A DNA stretch of 61,583 bases from Micromonospora parva (GTDB taxonomy: Bacteria; Actinomycetota; Actinomycetes; Mycobacteriales; Micromonosporaceae), in NCBI RefSeq assembly GCF_000718515.1, contig NZ_JNZS01000029.1, positions 1 through 61,583 of the forward strand, written 5' to 3'. Positions 1 through 10,942 of the stretch are shown in pieces. The notes beneath the pieces were generated by a model, which had not been told where the DNA came from, ran no database searches, and worked only from the letters and a program-made list of their open reading frames with translations. Within the stretch, counting starts at the first letter, position 1. The number at the start of each line of letters is the position of its first letter. Position numbers and translations under genes: made by a program.

Positions 1-1
1 C

Positions 2-268
2 AAGCAGACCGACAAGCTGCGCGCCGACGTTGTGAAGACCGTCGACGACGGCCGGGCCGTGGTCGCCAACATCGCCGGCACCACCACCGACACCGACGGC
101 AACACCCACTCCTTCGAGGGCGGGCACTACATCAGCGTCGTCGGCTACCGCGACAACGGCAACACCGTCAAGATCGCCGACTCCGCCAACCCGAACACCG
201 CCTCCTACGAGGTCACCGTCGAGCACCTCGCCGACTGGATCGCCACCCGCGGCTACGCCACCAGCTGA
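2..268 (+). CDS. C39-family (papain-like) cysteine peptidase, C-terminal part only
   Basis: The gene enters from outside the window and is open in frame from base 2. The visible 88 residues are the end of a C39-type peptidase domain: the motif GGHYISVVGY carries the presumed catalytic His, and KIADSANP carries the Asp/Asn region that follows it in this family. The catalytic Cys lies upstream and is not visible, so activity cannot be judged. A near-identical copy lies inverted at the other end of the window (61410-61583). A strong hairpin terminator follows the stop. The C39-like assignment rests on the His/Asp motifs alone; substrate is unknown. Proteins of this kind in actinobacteria are usually secreted. 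Confidence 0.7.
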   Translation, partial: KQTDKLRADVVKTVDDGRAVVANIAGTTTDTDGNTHSFEGGHYISVVGYRDNGNTVKIADSANPNTASYEVTVEHLADWIATRGYATS

Positions 269-296
269 CACCAGCACACCAACACACACACCGCCG

Positions 297-328
297 AAGG
301 GCCGGACCCCACCACGGGGCCGGCCCTT
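297..328. terminator. Hairpin terminator between convergent C39 peptidase and dedA genes
   Basis: Stem AAGGGCCGG / CCGGCCCTT with an inner CCCC/GGGG pairing. It lies 28 bases after the peptidase stop and just before the convergent dedA stop. The same hairpin, inverted, follows the second peptidase copy at 61311-61351. Confidence 0.75.
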
Positions 329-356
329 CAGCATGTCCAGAGGTCAGCGCCAGAGG

Positions 357-1181
357 TCAGTGCTCGTCGCCCGCGCGGACGGGGTCGACACGGACCGGGT
401 CGACACGGACCGGACCGAGGTCGGGGGCCACCCCAGCCGACCGACCGCCCGAGGCCACCCCAGCCGACCGACCGCCCGAGGCCACCGTAGCCGTCGGACC
501 GCCGGCGGCCACCTCGGCCACCTCGGCCACTTCCGGGCCACTGCCGGCGTCGGCCGGGCCCCTACCGGCGTCGGCCGCCTCGATGCGGTGAGCGCGTCGG
601 CGTAGCCACCAGGTGCTGCCGAGCCCGGCGAGCACCGCGAGGACCAGCCCGGCCCAGGAGATGTCCTTCAGCCAGTGTTCGGCCGCGCGACCCACCGAGT
701 AGAGCAGGTACGTCGTGCCGAAGGCCCAGACCAACCCGCCGGCGGCGTTGGCCACCAGGAAGCGGCGGTACGGCACGTGCAGCGCCCCGGCGAGCGGCCC
801 GGCCAGGATCCTCAGCAGTGCCACGAACCGACCGAAGAAGACCGCCCAGACGCCGTGCCGCGCGAAGCTCTGTTCGGCGCGGGCGAGTTGCGCCGGGCCC
901 AGGTGTTTGGGGAAGCGCCTGCCCAGCCGGACGAGCAGCGGACGGCCGCCGCGTCTGCCGATGGCGTACCCGATGGAGTCGCCGACGATGGCGCCGAACG
1001 CCGCCGCGGTGGCCACCCACTCCGGTTCCACCACGCCGGTGGCGGCGAGCAGTGCGGAGCTGACCAGGACGATTTCGCCGGGCAGGGGGACGCCCATGCT
1101 CTCCACGCCGATCACTGCGGCGACGAGCAGGTAGACCACGCCTGGAGGCAGCGCCGAGAGCCAGTGCTGAACGTCGATCAC
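357..1181 (-). CDS. DedA-family (SNARE-associated) membrane protein with repetitive tail
   Basis: Predicted 274-residue integral membrane protein of the DedA/VTT family, thought to move lipids or support envelope homeostasis. Family features are visible: a hydrophobic start, the GVPLPGEIVLV re-entrant segment, the central GRFVALLRILAG motif and closing membrane helices before WWLRRR. The GTG start is chosen because AAGGGG lies just upstream; in-frame starts further out lack a site and would add a non-membrane leader. The last 65 or so residues are low complexity with tandem repeats (AEV x3, ASGGRSAGV x2, VRVDP x2) and are absent from typical family members. The gene is divergent from acnA and convergent with the C39 gene. 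Confidence 0.85.
   Translation of the reverse strand: MIDVQHWLSALPPGVVYLLVAAVIGVESMGVPLPGEIVLVSSALLAATGVVEPEWVATAAAFGAIVGDSIGYAIGRRGGRPLLVRLGRRFPKHLGPAQLARAEQSFARHGVWAVFFGRFVALLRILAGPLAGALHVPYRRFLVANAAGGLVWAFGTTYLLYSVGRAAEHWLKDISWAGLVLAVLAGLGSTWWLRRRAHRIEAADAGRGPADAGSGPEVAEVAEVAAGGPTATVASGGRSAGVASGGRSAGVAPDLGPVRVDPVRVDPVRAGDEH
384..535. repeat. In-frame tandem repeats in the dedA 3' end
   Basis: Three repeat types sit side by side: a 15-bp unit twice (384-413), a 27-bp unit twice plus a degenerate third (428 onward), and 9-bp units near 509-531. All unit lengths are multiples of three, so copy-number changes would keep the dedA frame. They encode VRVDP, ASGGRSAGV and AEV repeats. Confidence 0.85.
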
Positions 1182-1269
1182 TCGGCACCCCTTCCGATCG
1201 GTTCCCGACCCTACCCCGCCGGTCTGTCGGCGCGGTGCGGTCGTGGGCCCGCCGGGTCGGTACGCCGGG

Positions 1270-1300
1270 TTGCACATATAGCAAGACGGACGTACGGTTT
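1270..1300 (+). promoter_or_regulatory. acnA promoter with overlapping AcnR-type operator
   Basis: A possible -35 TTGCAC (1270-1275), 17-bp spacer and -10 TACGGT (1293-1298, matching TAnnnT) precede acnA. The 18-mer AAGACGGACGTACGGTTT (1283-1300) overlaps the -10. It matches, at 16 of 18 positions, the near-palindrome in front of the TetR gene acnR (18236-18253). A repressor bound here would block the promoter. The site is seen directly; promoter and regulator assignments are inference. Confidence 0.6.
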
Positions 1301-1408
1301 TGTTGGAAGCGGAATCGGCGGTAAGTGTCACCTAACCTCGGCGGCACCCCGACCGGTGCGACAGACTGCTCAGGACTACTCACGGTCGCTGGTGTGAAGG
1401 AGTACGAC

Positions 1409-4246
<2,838 letters not shown>

Positions 4247-4260
4247 CGTACCGATGTCAC

Positions 4261-4296
4261 CAGGCTCCCTCCCGCCCTTCGGCGGGAGGGAGCCTG
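4261..4296. terminator. Strong hairpin terminator after acnA
   Basis: Perfect 16-bp stem (CAGGCTCCCTCCCGCC and its complement) closed by the tetraloop CTTC, starting 15 bases after the acnA stop. There is no U-tract, as is common in high-G+C actinobacteria. Confidence 0.9.
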
Positions 4297-4334
4297 CGTC
4301 GTTCCCGTCCCGACACCCCGCCCCGGGCTAACCT

Positions 4335-4348
4335 CTTAGCTAAGGAGG
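4335..4348 (+). promoter_or_regulatory. Palindrome overlapping the vapB ribosome binding site
   Basis: CTTAGCTAAG (4335-4344) is a perfect 10-bp palindrome whose right half runs into the Shine-Dalgarno AAGGAGG (4342-4348) just before the antitoxin ATG. Type II toxin-antitoxin pairs usually repress themselves through such palindromes, so this is the natural candidate operator. Confidence 0.45.
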
Positions 4349-4352
4349 TGTC

Positions 4353-4610
4353 ATGGTGGCCGGTGAAGCTGCGGCACAGTTCAACATCCACGATGCGAAG
4401 ACGAACCTGTCACGCATCATCGAACGGGTCGAGCACGGCGAGGAAATCGTGATCAGTCGGGCCGGTAACCCGGTCGCCAAAGTCATTCCTCTTCGTCGTA
4501 CGACACGCACTGGTCGCGGCTCTCTGCGCGGTGCGCTGGATCTCACCGGAGACTGGGATTCCGACGAGGTCAACGACGAGGTTGCTCGCGACTTCGGGCT
4601 GTCCGGATGA
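4353..4610 (+). CDS. Phd/YefM-type antitoxin
   Basis: Short 85-residue antitoxin. The N-terminal half (FNIHDAKTNLSRIIERVEHGEEIVI, broken here as FNIHDAKTNLSRII and ERVEHGEEIVI) followed by SRAGNPVAKVIPL is the classic Phd/YefM DNA-binding fold. The acidic C-terminal tail would wrap and inhibit the toxin. AAGGAGG precedes the ATG. It overlaps the PIN toxin gene by ATGA, giving translational coupling. Expected role: neutralise the toxin and repress the operon. Family assignment is firm; physiological role is unknown. Confidence 0.9.
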   Translation: MVAGEAAAQFNIHDAKTNLSRIIERVEHGEEIVISRAGNPVAKVIPLRRTTRTGRGSLRGALDLTGDWDSDEVNDEVARDFGLSG

Positions 4611-4981
4611 GGCTCTTGCTCGACACGCACGTGGTGCTCTGGTGGTTGACCGACGACCCGGGGCTCGCCACGGACGTCAAGGACCGCATCGACGCCGAAC
4701 CCGATGTGTATCTGAGCCCGGTCACGCTGTGGGAGGTCGCGATCAAACAGTCGCTGGGCAAGTTGGCCGGCCCTGCCGACCTCGCCGAGCGGATTCGCGA
4801 CGCCGAACTGCGGGAACTCCCGATCCTCCACGATCACGCCATCGCGGCTGGTCGGCTGCCGGCGATCCACCGGGACCCTTTCGACCGGATGCTTGTCGCG
4901 CAGGCCCTGCACGAGGGGCTGACCCTGGTCACCCGGGACGACCGCATCCACAAGTACGACGTACCGATCCTTGTGGCGTGA
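4607..4981 (+). CDS. vapC: PIN-domain toxin (VapC-type ribonuclease)
   Basis: 124-residue PIN-domain protein, expected to be a Mg-dependent endoribonuclease cutting tRNA or rRNA. Acidic metal ligands are visible: Asp in LLLDTHVVLWW, Glu in SPVTLWEVAI, and the Asp residues of HRDPFDRMLVAQA and TRDD near the end. The length is typical and the start is fixed by the ATGA overlap with the antitoxin. Together they form a complete, apparently intact toxin-antitoxin module placed between acnA and the sigma-factor gene. Confidence 0.9.
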   Translation: MRLLLDTHVVLWWLTDDPGLATDVKDRIDAEPDVYLSPVTLWEVAIKQSLGKLAGPADLAERIRDAELRELPILHDHAIAAGRLPAIHRDPFDRMLVAQALHEGLTLVTRDDRIHKYDVPILVA

Positions 4982-5081
4982 CTGTCAACCTCGCGGATGA
5001 GGTCGTCGGCCCGGTCGACCAGGGCCTCGCGGTCTGGACCCGATTCCTGGTGCTGGCCGGGCCCGGCTGGACCCCGCCGGC

Positions 5082-6335
5082 CTACCCGGCCAGTTCGTCA
5101 GCCCGGCCGAGCAGGGCACGGCGCTCGGCGGTCGAAGCGACCGCCGCCGCCGCCTCCCGGAACAGGCTGGCCGCGCGCAACCGGTCACCCTGCCGGGCCA
5201 CCAGGTCGGCCTCCACCGCCACGGCGAGCGGATAGCCGCCCAGTCCGCCCCCGGCTCGTGCCGCGTCGAGCAGGGCCAGCCCCACGGCCGGCCCGTACGC
5301 GTACCCGTGCGCTACCGCGCGGTTGAGCGCGATCACCGGCGAGGGGCGGAGGTCGGCCAGCGCGTCGTAGGCCCGCGCGATCGTCGGCCAGTCGGTGTCG
5401 TCGACCGAGACGGCGGTGGCGTGGCAGGCGGCGATCCGGGCCTGCCACGCGTACGGCCCGTCGTGGCGTACCCGATCGAGGGTGGCCAGGCCCTCGGCGA
5501 TGGCGGCGCGGTCCCACCGGTCGCGGTCCTGCCGGTGCAGGGTGAGCAGGGTGCCGGCGGCGTCGCGGCGGGCATCCCGACGGGAGTGGTGGAACAGGAA
5601 CAGCGCCAGCAGCGCGGCGACCTCGGACTGCTCGGGCATCAGCCGGTCGAGCAGCCGGGCCAGCCGGACCGCCTCGTCGGCGAACGCCGGTTCGCCGTCG
5701 GCGACGTAGCCCCGGGTGAACAGCAGGTACAGCACGGCGAGGACGCCGGGTAGTCGCTCGGTCAGCGCCGGCCCGCTCGGCACCCGGTACGGGATGCCCG
5801 CCTGGGTGATGCGGGTGCGGGCCCGGGTCAACCGGCGGGTCATCGTCGACTCGCTGACCAGCAGGAGGCGGGCGATGTCGGCGGTCGGCACGCCGCAGAC
5901 CGTTCGCAACGTCAACGCCACCCGGGCCTCGATCGCGAGCGCCGGATGGCAGCAGGTGAAGATGAGCCGCAGCCGGTCGTCCACCACGTCCTGGCCCACC
6001 TCCGGCTCCGGCGACGCCTCATCCGGCGTGAGCAACGCCAGGTCGTGCAGCTTGCGTCGTTCCACGGTGGCGCGGCGCAGCACGTCGATCGCCCGGTTAC
6101 GCGCCACCGTCATCAGCCAGCCGCCCGGGTTGGCGGGCACACCGTCGGCGGGCCAGCGCTCCAGCGCGGCGGTCAACGACTCCTGGGCACAGTCCTCGGC
6201 CAACGACCAGTCCCCGGTCACCCGGATCAGGGTCGCGACGATCCGGGGGTACGCCTCGACGCTGGCGGCCGCGACGGCCGCCGCCGCGCCGGCCGGTGCC
6301 TGGGTAGGCATCGGCCGGCGCGGCGAGGTGAACAT
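5082..6335 (-). CDS. ECF sigma factor with C-terminal TPR-like extension (ECF42 type)
   Basis: 417-residue extracytoplasmic-function sigma factor. Region 2 is visible around RVTGDWSLAEDCAQE and NPGGWLMTVARNRAIDVL; region 4 around GVPTADIARLLLVSESTMTRRL. The remaining 230 or so residues (LYLLFTRGY onward) form the helical extension that marks the ECF42 group, in place of a separate anti-sigma factor. The gene directly upstream encodes a YCII/DGPF protein, the standard genomic partner of ECF42. Start is the first ATG, 5 bases after the YCII stop; an ATG eight codons in (MPTQAP) is possible. The regulon is unknown. Confidence 0.88.
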   Translation of the reverse strand: MFTSPRRPMPTQAPAGAAAAVAAASVEAYPRIVATLIRVTGDWSLAEDCAQESLTAALERWPADGVPANPGGWLMTVARNRAIDVLRRATVERRKLHDLALLTPDEASPEPEVGQDVVDDRLRLIFTCCHPALAIEARVALTLRTVCGVPTADIARLLLVSESTMTRRLTRARTRITQAGIPYRVPSGPALTERLPGVLAVLYLLFTRGYVADGEPAFADEAVRLARLLDRLMPEQSEVAALLALFLFHHSRRDARRDAAGTLLTLHRQDRDRWDRAAIAEGLATLDRVRHDGPYAWQARIAACHATAVSVDDTDWPTIARAYDALADLRPSPVIALNRAVAHGYAYGPAVGLALLDAARAGGGLGGYPLAVAVEADLVARQGDRLRAASLFREAAAAVASTAERRALLGRADELAG

Positions 6336-6340
6336 CGTCG

Positions 6341-6676
6341 TCAGTCGGGTAGGTCCGCGAACGGGCGCAGTTCCAGCCGCCCCTCGCGGGCCATCGGGTG
6401 CGTGCGGGCCACCTCGATCGCCTCGTCCAGGTCGGCGCAGTCGAGCAGGTCGAAGCCCACGATCACCTCGGCGGTCTCCGCGAACGGGCCCTCGGAGACG
6501 AGCAGTTCACCGCCGCGAACCCGGACGGTGGTGGCCGCGCTGGTCGGCGCCAGCGCGTCGCCGGTCAGGCGGCGACCCCGTGAGTCGTTCTCCGCCACCC
6601 ACTTGTGGATGTCGGGCAACTCGGTGGGGTCGGTGTCCGGCTCGGCGTCGCTGCACACGAACATCATGAACTTCAT
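6341..6676 (-). CDS. YCII (DGPF)-family protein, sigma-factor partner
   Basis: 111-residue YCII-related protein, a small ferredoxin-like alpha/beta fold. The family signature DGPF is present as EGPF in VSEGPFAETAEVI, preceded by the typical start MKFMMFVCSDAE. AAGGGAGCG provides a ribosome binding site. It is cotranscribed with the ECF42-type sigma gene five bases downstream. In this pairing YCII proteins are linked to sigma-factor control, but their chemistry is not established. Function beyond the association is unknown. Confidence 0.85.
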   Translation of the reverse strand: MKFMMFVCSDAEPDTDPTELPDIHKWVAENDSRGRRLTGDALAPTSAATTVRVRGGELLVSEGPFAETAEVIVGFDLLDCADLDEAIEVARTHPMAREGRLELRPFADLPD

Positions 6677-6762
6677 CTGGTCGCTCCCTTGTTTCTCGGG
6701 GTATCACCAGCATGACGATCGGCCGACAGCGTTCCGGACACCCTCCCCCGAAAAACCTCGGG

Positions 6763-7374
6763 TCAGTCTCCGCTGGCGGCGCGGCGGCGGGCCTCGCGGG
6801 TCTTCATGGCGTGCTCCATCAGCGTGACGAGCACCTCCTTGCTGGACTCACGCTGCCGGGCGTCGCAGAGCAGCACCGGCACGCCCGGGTCCAGGTTCAG
6901 CGCGGCCTGCACCTCGTCGAGCCGGTACGTCCGCGCGCCCTGGAAGCAGTTCACCGCCACCACGAAGGGCGTGCCGCGACCCTCGAAGTAGTCGATCGAG
7001 GGGAAGCAGTCGGCGAGCCGGCGGGTGTCGGCCAGCACCACGGCGCCGATCGCCCCCAACGCCAACTCGTCCCAGACGAACCAGAACCGGTCCTGTCCCG
7101 GAGTGCCGAACAGGTACAGCACCAGGTCGTCGCTGATGGTGATCCGGCCGAAGTCCATGGCCACGGTGGTGGTGGTCTTGCCTTCCACACCGGAGAGGTC
7201 GTCGATGCCGACCCCCGACTCCGTCAGCACCTCCTCGGTCCGCAACGGCCGGGTTTCGCTGACCGCGCCAACCATGGTCGTCTTGCCCACGCCGAAGCCG
7301 CCCGCGACCAGAATCTTGATCGCGGTGGGCAGTGGCGTCGCTCCCGCCGGCCGGTCAGAGTGCCCGTAGTCCAT
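6763..7374 (-). CDS. cvnD: Conservon GTPase (CvnD-like)
   Basis: 203-residue Ras-like small GTPase, last gene of the conservon. The P-loop GGFGVGKTT, the switch-region TTTTVAMDFG and the G3-like LFGTPGQDRFW are all visible; VAVNCF stands where NKxD is expected, as in the family. In Streptomyces such GTPases work with a membrane kinase-like protein (CvnA), a Roadblock protein (CvnB) and a DUF742 protein (CvnC) to control development and antibiotic production. It overlaps cvnC by 20 bases, so the two are translationally coupled. Confidence 0.92.
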   Translation of the reverse strand: MDYGHSDRPAGATPLPTAIKILVAGGFGVGKTTMVGAVSETRPLRTEEVLTESGVGIDDLSGVEGKTTTTVAMDFGRITISDDLVLYLFGTPGQDRFWFVWDELALGAIGAVVLADTRRLADCFPSIDYFEGRGTPFVVAVNCFQGARTYRLDEVQAALNLDPGVPVLLCDARQRESSKEVLVTLMEHAMKTREARRRAASGD

Positions 7375-7741
7375 TGATTACCGCCTCGAAGATGCTGTTG
7401 TCGGGAAGACCGGCCGTGGTCTGCGGCTCGCGGACCTGCACCAGGCTGCGGGCTGCCAGATCACCGAGGAGCACCCGGATGGTGCCCACCGGCAGGTCGA
7501 GATGGGCGGCGATCTCGGCGACGGACTGTATGCGTTGGCACAGCCCGACGATCGCCAAATGCTCGGGGCCGAGACCCACCTCGGGCGTGACCTCGGCTCG
7601 GGTCGCCGTGACCAGGGAGATCAGGTCGAATGTGCCGGTGACCGGGCGGGCCCGACCGCGCGTCACCGCGTACGGGCGCACCACCGGACCCGCATGGTCA
7701 TCCACCCACTGATGGTCTGCGGACTCCCCCTGGACCGTCAT
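7355..7741 (-). CDS. cvnC: DUF742 conservon protein (CvnC-like)
   Basis: 128-residue DUF742 protein. The family signature is visible: VRPYAVTRGRARP near the N-terminus, then a winged-helix-like segment (LAIVGLCQRIQSVAEIAAHL, DLPVGTIRVLLGDLA) and the C-terminal FEAVINGLRAL. It lies between cvnB (5 bases upstream) and cvnD (20-base overlap). In conservons the DUF742 protein joins the CvnA-CvnB-CvnD complex at the membrane. The helix-turn-helix-like region suggests DNA binding, but this is not shown for the family as far as I know. Confidence 0.92.
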   Translation of the reverse strand: MTVQGESADHQWVDDHAGPVVRPYAVTRGRARPVTGTFDLISLVTATRAEVTPEVGLGPEHLAIVGLCQRIQSVAEIAAHLDLPVGTIRVLLGDLAARSLVQVREPQTTAGLPDNSIFEAVINGLRAL

Positions 7742-7746
7742 CGCCG

Positions 7747-8169
7747 TTACCTCTCGCCGACCTGCTGATCAGTGCCACGCGATGGTGATGCGACGTACTT
7801 GCCGACGCGGGTGACCAGCATCGCCATCTCGTAGGCGATCAGACCGACGTCGGCGTCCTCGGTGGCCAGCACCGCCAGGCAGGCGTTGCGGCCGGCCGCG
7901 GTGACGAACAGGAACGACGACTGCATCTCGATGATGGTCTGCTGCACCTGCCCGCCACCGAAACGCTTGCCGGCGCCTCGGGCGAGGCTCTGGATGCCGG
8001 CCGCCATCGCCGCGAGGTGCTCGCCGTCGTCTCGGCTCAACCCCTGGGAGGAGGCCATCAAGAGGCCGTCGGTGGAGAGCGCGACCGCGTGTTCGGCCTG
8101 CTTCACCCGGCCCACCAGGTCATCCAGCAACCACGTCAGGTCGGCGCTCGAAGCCGTCTTCTGGGTCAC
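7747..8169 (-). CDS. cvnB: Roadblock/LC7 conservon protein (CvnB-like)
   Basis: 140-residue Roadblock/LC7 domain protein. Visible features are LTWLLDDLVGRVKQAEHAV, the GLLMASSQGLSRDDGEHLAAM core and the central GGGQVQQTIIEMQ strand. Roadblock proteins act as regulators of small Ras-like GTPases, here presumably CvnD. The gene sits 90 bases after cvnA and 5 bases before cvnC. Confidence 0.92.
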   Translation of the reverse strand: MTQKTASSADLTWLLDDLVGRVKQAEHAVALSTDGLLMASSQGLSRDDGEHLAAMAAGIQSLARGAGKRFGGGQVQQTIIEMQSSFLFVTAAGRNACLAVLATEDADVGLIAYEMAMLVTRVGKYVASPSRGTDQQVGER

Positions 8170-8259
8170 TTCGTCGTCCTCTTCTCGCCCGGCTGTGCGC
8201 CGTGTTCGTTTGGGGCTTGACCGTCACACCGCGCGGGAACCCGCGTCATCGGTGCTCGG

Positions 8260-10818
8260 TCAGGTCGCTTGTGGATCCTCGTCGGTCGGCTCGGACGGCG
8301 TCGCCGCCGGGGCGCCGGAGGCGCCGCCGAGCAGCCGAGCCGCGTCGGTTCGCCCACGCCGGGTGCCGGTCTGGTAGGAACTCATCATCCGGCGGACCTG
8401 CTCCGGTGGGCGCACCACATCCTCGTCGTCGGTCTCCGACATCGCCGGGTCGTCTCGCAACTCGGGAACGATGTTCGCCTGTCGGACCCGGACGGGCAGG
8501 CCGGAGTCGGTCCGCTCCGCGTCGGCGCGGGCGGGCACCGGGCCACCGTCACCAGCCGCGACCGACTCCGCGTCGCGGGTCTCCGGGCGGGTGCGCTCGA
8601 CGGCGGGCAGGCCGGTGGGCACGGTCGGGGCTTCCAGGGCTGGCTGACCCGGGCCGCGCCGGGCGCGGGTGGGCAGGTCGGGTGTGCCGGTCGTCGGGGT
8701 GGTCCGCTGTCGGGTGGGGAGAACGGTGTCCGCCTCGGCCTCCTCGTCCGACGTCGGGGTGGTGGTGTCGGTTGGCGTCGGCGCCGACGACGTCGCGGCC
8801 ACGTCCGGCGCGGTGGTCGTCGGTGCGGCGAGGGCGACCGGTGCGAGCGAGGTTGGGCTGCCGCTCTCCGCGGCCGGCGTCGACGGCATCGGGATGGCCG
8901 AACCGGCCCGGAACGAGCCCGAGTCCTCCGGGGAGGCGTCGGCCTCGGTGACCAGCTCCAGCGGGATCAGCACGACCGCCGTGGTGCCCCCGTACGCGGA
9001 CTCCTTGAGCCGGACCCGCACGCCGTGCCGTTCGGTCAGCCGGCTCACCACGTAGAGCCCGAGGCGGGCGGCGTTGGCGAGGTTCAGCTCGGACTGGTCG
9101 ACGATCCGGTGGTTCGCCGCGGCCAGGTCCTCCTCGCTCATGCCGAGGCCCCGGTCCTCGATCTCGAGGGCGAACCCGTTGGAGACCAGCTGGCCGCGGA
9201 CCTCGACGGTCGTGTGTGGCGGGGAGAACGACAGGCCGTTCTCGATCAGCTCGGCCAGCAGGTGGATGACGTCGCCGACCGCGCGGCCGGCGAGCGAGAC
9301 CGGCCCGAGCGGCAGCACGTTGACCCGGGTGTAGTCCTCCACCTCGGCCACGGCGCCGCGCACCACGTCGACCATCGGGACGTTGCGCCGCCAGGCCCGA
9401 CCGGGGGTGGAGCCGGAGAGCACGATCAGGTTTTCCGCGTTGCGCCGCATCCGGGTGGCCAGGTGGTCGACCCGGAACAGATCCTCCAGCTCCTCCGCGT
9501 CGTGTTCGCGGCGCTCCATCGCGTCGAGCAGGGTGAGCTGACGGTGTACGAGTGCCTGCGTGCGTCGGGCCAGGCTGAGGAAGACCTCGCGAACGTTGCG
9601 ACGCAGGTCGGCCTGCTCGACGGCGGTCCGCAGCGCGGTCTCCTGAACGGCGTTGAACGCCTTACCGACCTGCCCGATCTCGTCGGTGCCGAATTCCAGC
9701 GGGGGCGCCTCGGTGGCCACGTCGACCTCCTCGCCGCGCCCGAGCCGCTCCACCACCCGGGGCAGCCGTTCGTCGGCGAGCTGCCAGGCGGCCTCCCGCA
9801 GCCGGTCCAGCTGGCGCAGCAGGTTCCGCGCGGTGGTGATCGAGATGACGACGGAGGCGATGACGGCGAGCAGACCCAGACCGGTGGCGAGCACCAGTCG
9901 GACGACGACCATCACGGCCACGCCGGTGGCTCGATCAACGATGCCCTCACCGCCGGCGGTGACGGCGTCGTTCACCTCGGTCAACGCCGGCTCGACGGTG
10001 CCCCGCCACTGCTCGGCGCCGATCGGTAGCTGGGTCGACGGCCGGCCCTCGCGGATGATGCTGTCCTGTACGGCGCGCAGTCTGGTGAACGCCTCCCCGC
10101 TGACGAGCTGCCGGAAGCGGCGCTCGTCGGCGTCGGCGAGGCGGGTCCGGACCTCGTCGCCGAGGAACCGCTCGGCGGCGACCAGGCTGACGTAGCGGGC
10201 GTACTCCGGCCCGCTCATCCGGCCGTTGCCGAAGAGCCCGCTGAGCAGCGCGTCCTCTTGGGAGATCAGCTCCTTCATCCGGTTGAGCTGGATCAGGGCT
10301 GCCGCCTCGCCGGCGATCTGCTTGTCGTCCAGGCTGCCGGTCACGTCGTAGATCTGGAAGATCGACTCGATCGCGGAGGTGTACGCCTCGGCGGCGGCGA
10401 CCCGGTCGATCTTGCGGTCCAGCACCTCGGCGCGGGTCTGCTCCAACGCGTTGACCTGAGCGATCGTCAGACCGAGCTGCGTGTCCAGTGCGGAACTGCC
10501 GGCGATGTCGACCTGCCAGTCACGCACCGAGTCGGCGAAGTCGGCGGCCAGCCCCGCGCTCTTGCGCTGCTCGGCTTCGAGCGCCGTCCGCTGCGCGGCC
10601 TCGGGGTTGCTCAGGTACGCCTGGGTCAGCCGCCGCTCCAACTGGAGCTCCTGCAACAACGGCTCGGTCGGCGCGTAGACCTTGCTGTTGATCACCTGGA
10701 CACCGAGCAGGTTGAAGCCGTCGCGCAGGGTCACCCAGGCCGCGAACATCCACAGCGCGACCAGGGAGAGCAGCAGGGCGACAACCTTGGTGCGGATACT
10801 CGTACCGCGAGAACGCAT
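8260..10818 (-). CDS. cvnA: Conservon sensor histidine-kinase-like protein (CvnA-like, NIT domain)
   Basis: 852-residue membrane sensor. A first membrane helix near residues 12-30 (VVALLLSLVALWMFAAW) is followed by an extracytoplasmic helical region of the nitrate/nitrite-sensing (NIT) type. A second membrane helix lies near 300-325, then a HAMP-like linker. A degenerate dimerisation helix (DHLATRMRRNAENLIVLSG) precedes a HATPase_c domain (LLAELIENGLSFSPP, then EDRGLGMSEED). The last 200 or so residues are a Pro/Thr/Ala-rich tail. No paired response regulator is present, as is typical of conservons. It follows the terpene genes on the same strand after 124 bases. Confidence 0.92.
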   Translation of the reverse strand: MRSRGTSIRTKVVALLLSLVALWMFAAWVTLRDGFNLLGVQVINSKVYAPTEPLLQELQLERRLTQAYLSNPEAAQRTALEAEQRKSAGLAADFADSVRDWQVDIAGSSALDTQLGLTIAQVNALEQTRAEVLDRKIDRVAAAEAYTSAIESIFQIYDVTGSLDDKQIAGEAAALIQLNRMKELISQEDALLSGLFGNGRMSGPEYARYVSLVAAERFLGDEVRTRLADADERRFRQLVSGEAFTRLRAVQDSIIREGRPSTQLPIGAEQWRGTVEPALTEVNDAVTAGGEGIVDRATGVAVMVVVRLVLATGLGLLAVIASVVISITTARNLLRQLDRLREAAWQLADERLPRVVERLGRGEEVDVATEAPPLEFGTDEIGQVGKAFNAVQETALRTAVEQADLRRNVREVFLSLARRTQALVHRQLTLLDAMERREHDAEELEDLFRVDHLATRMRRNAENLIVLSGSTPGRAWRRNVPMVDVVRGAVAEVEDYTRVNVLPLGPVSLAGRAVGDVIHLLAELIENGLSFSPPHTTVEVRGQLVSNGFALEIEDRGLGMSEEDLAAANHRIVDQSELNLANAARLGLYVVSRLTERHGVRVRLKESAYGGTTAVVLIPLELVTEADASPEDSGSFRAGSAIPMPSTPAAESGSPTSLAPVALAAPTTTAPDVAATSSAPTPTDTTTPTSDEEAEADTVLPTRQRTTPTTGTPDLPTRARRGPGQPALEAPTVPTGLPAVERTRPETRDAESVAAGDGGPVPARADAERTDSGLPVRVRQANIVPELRDDPAMSETDDEDVVRPPEQVRRMMSSYQTGTRRGRTDAARLLGGASGAPAATPSEPTDEDPQAT

Positions 10819-10942
10819 TGAACCGTCCCAGGCCGGGCGTTGACTCAGCTCATCAACGAATGATCAGAGGGGGCGACGTCCCACCACGGTGGGGCATCCG
10901 GGGCTGAGGCTCTGCGTACGCTAGCAGTGTCCACACAACCCC

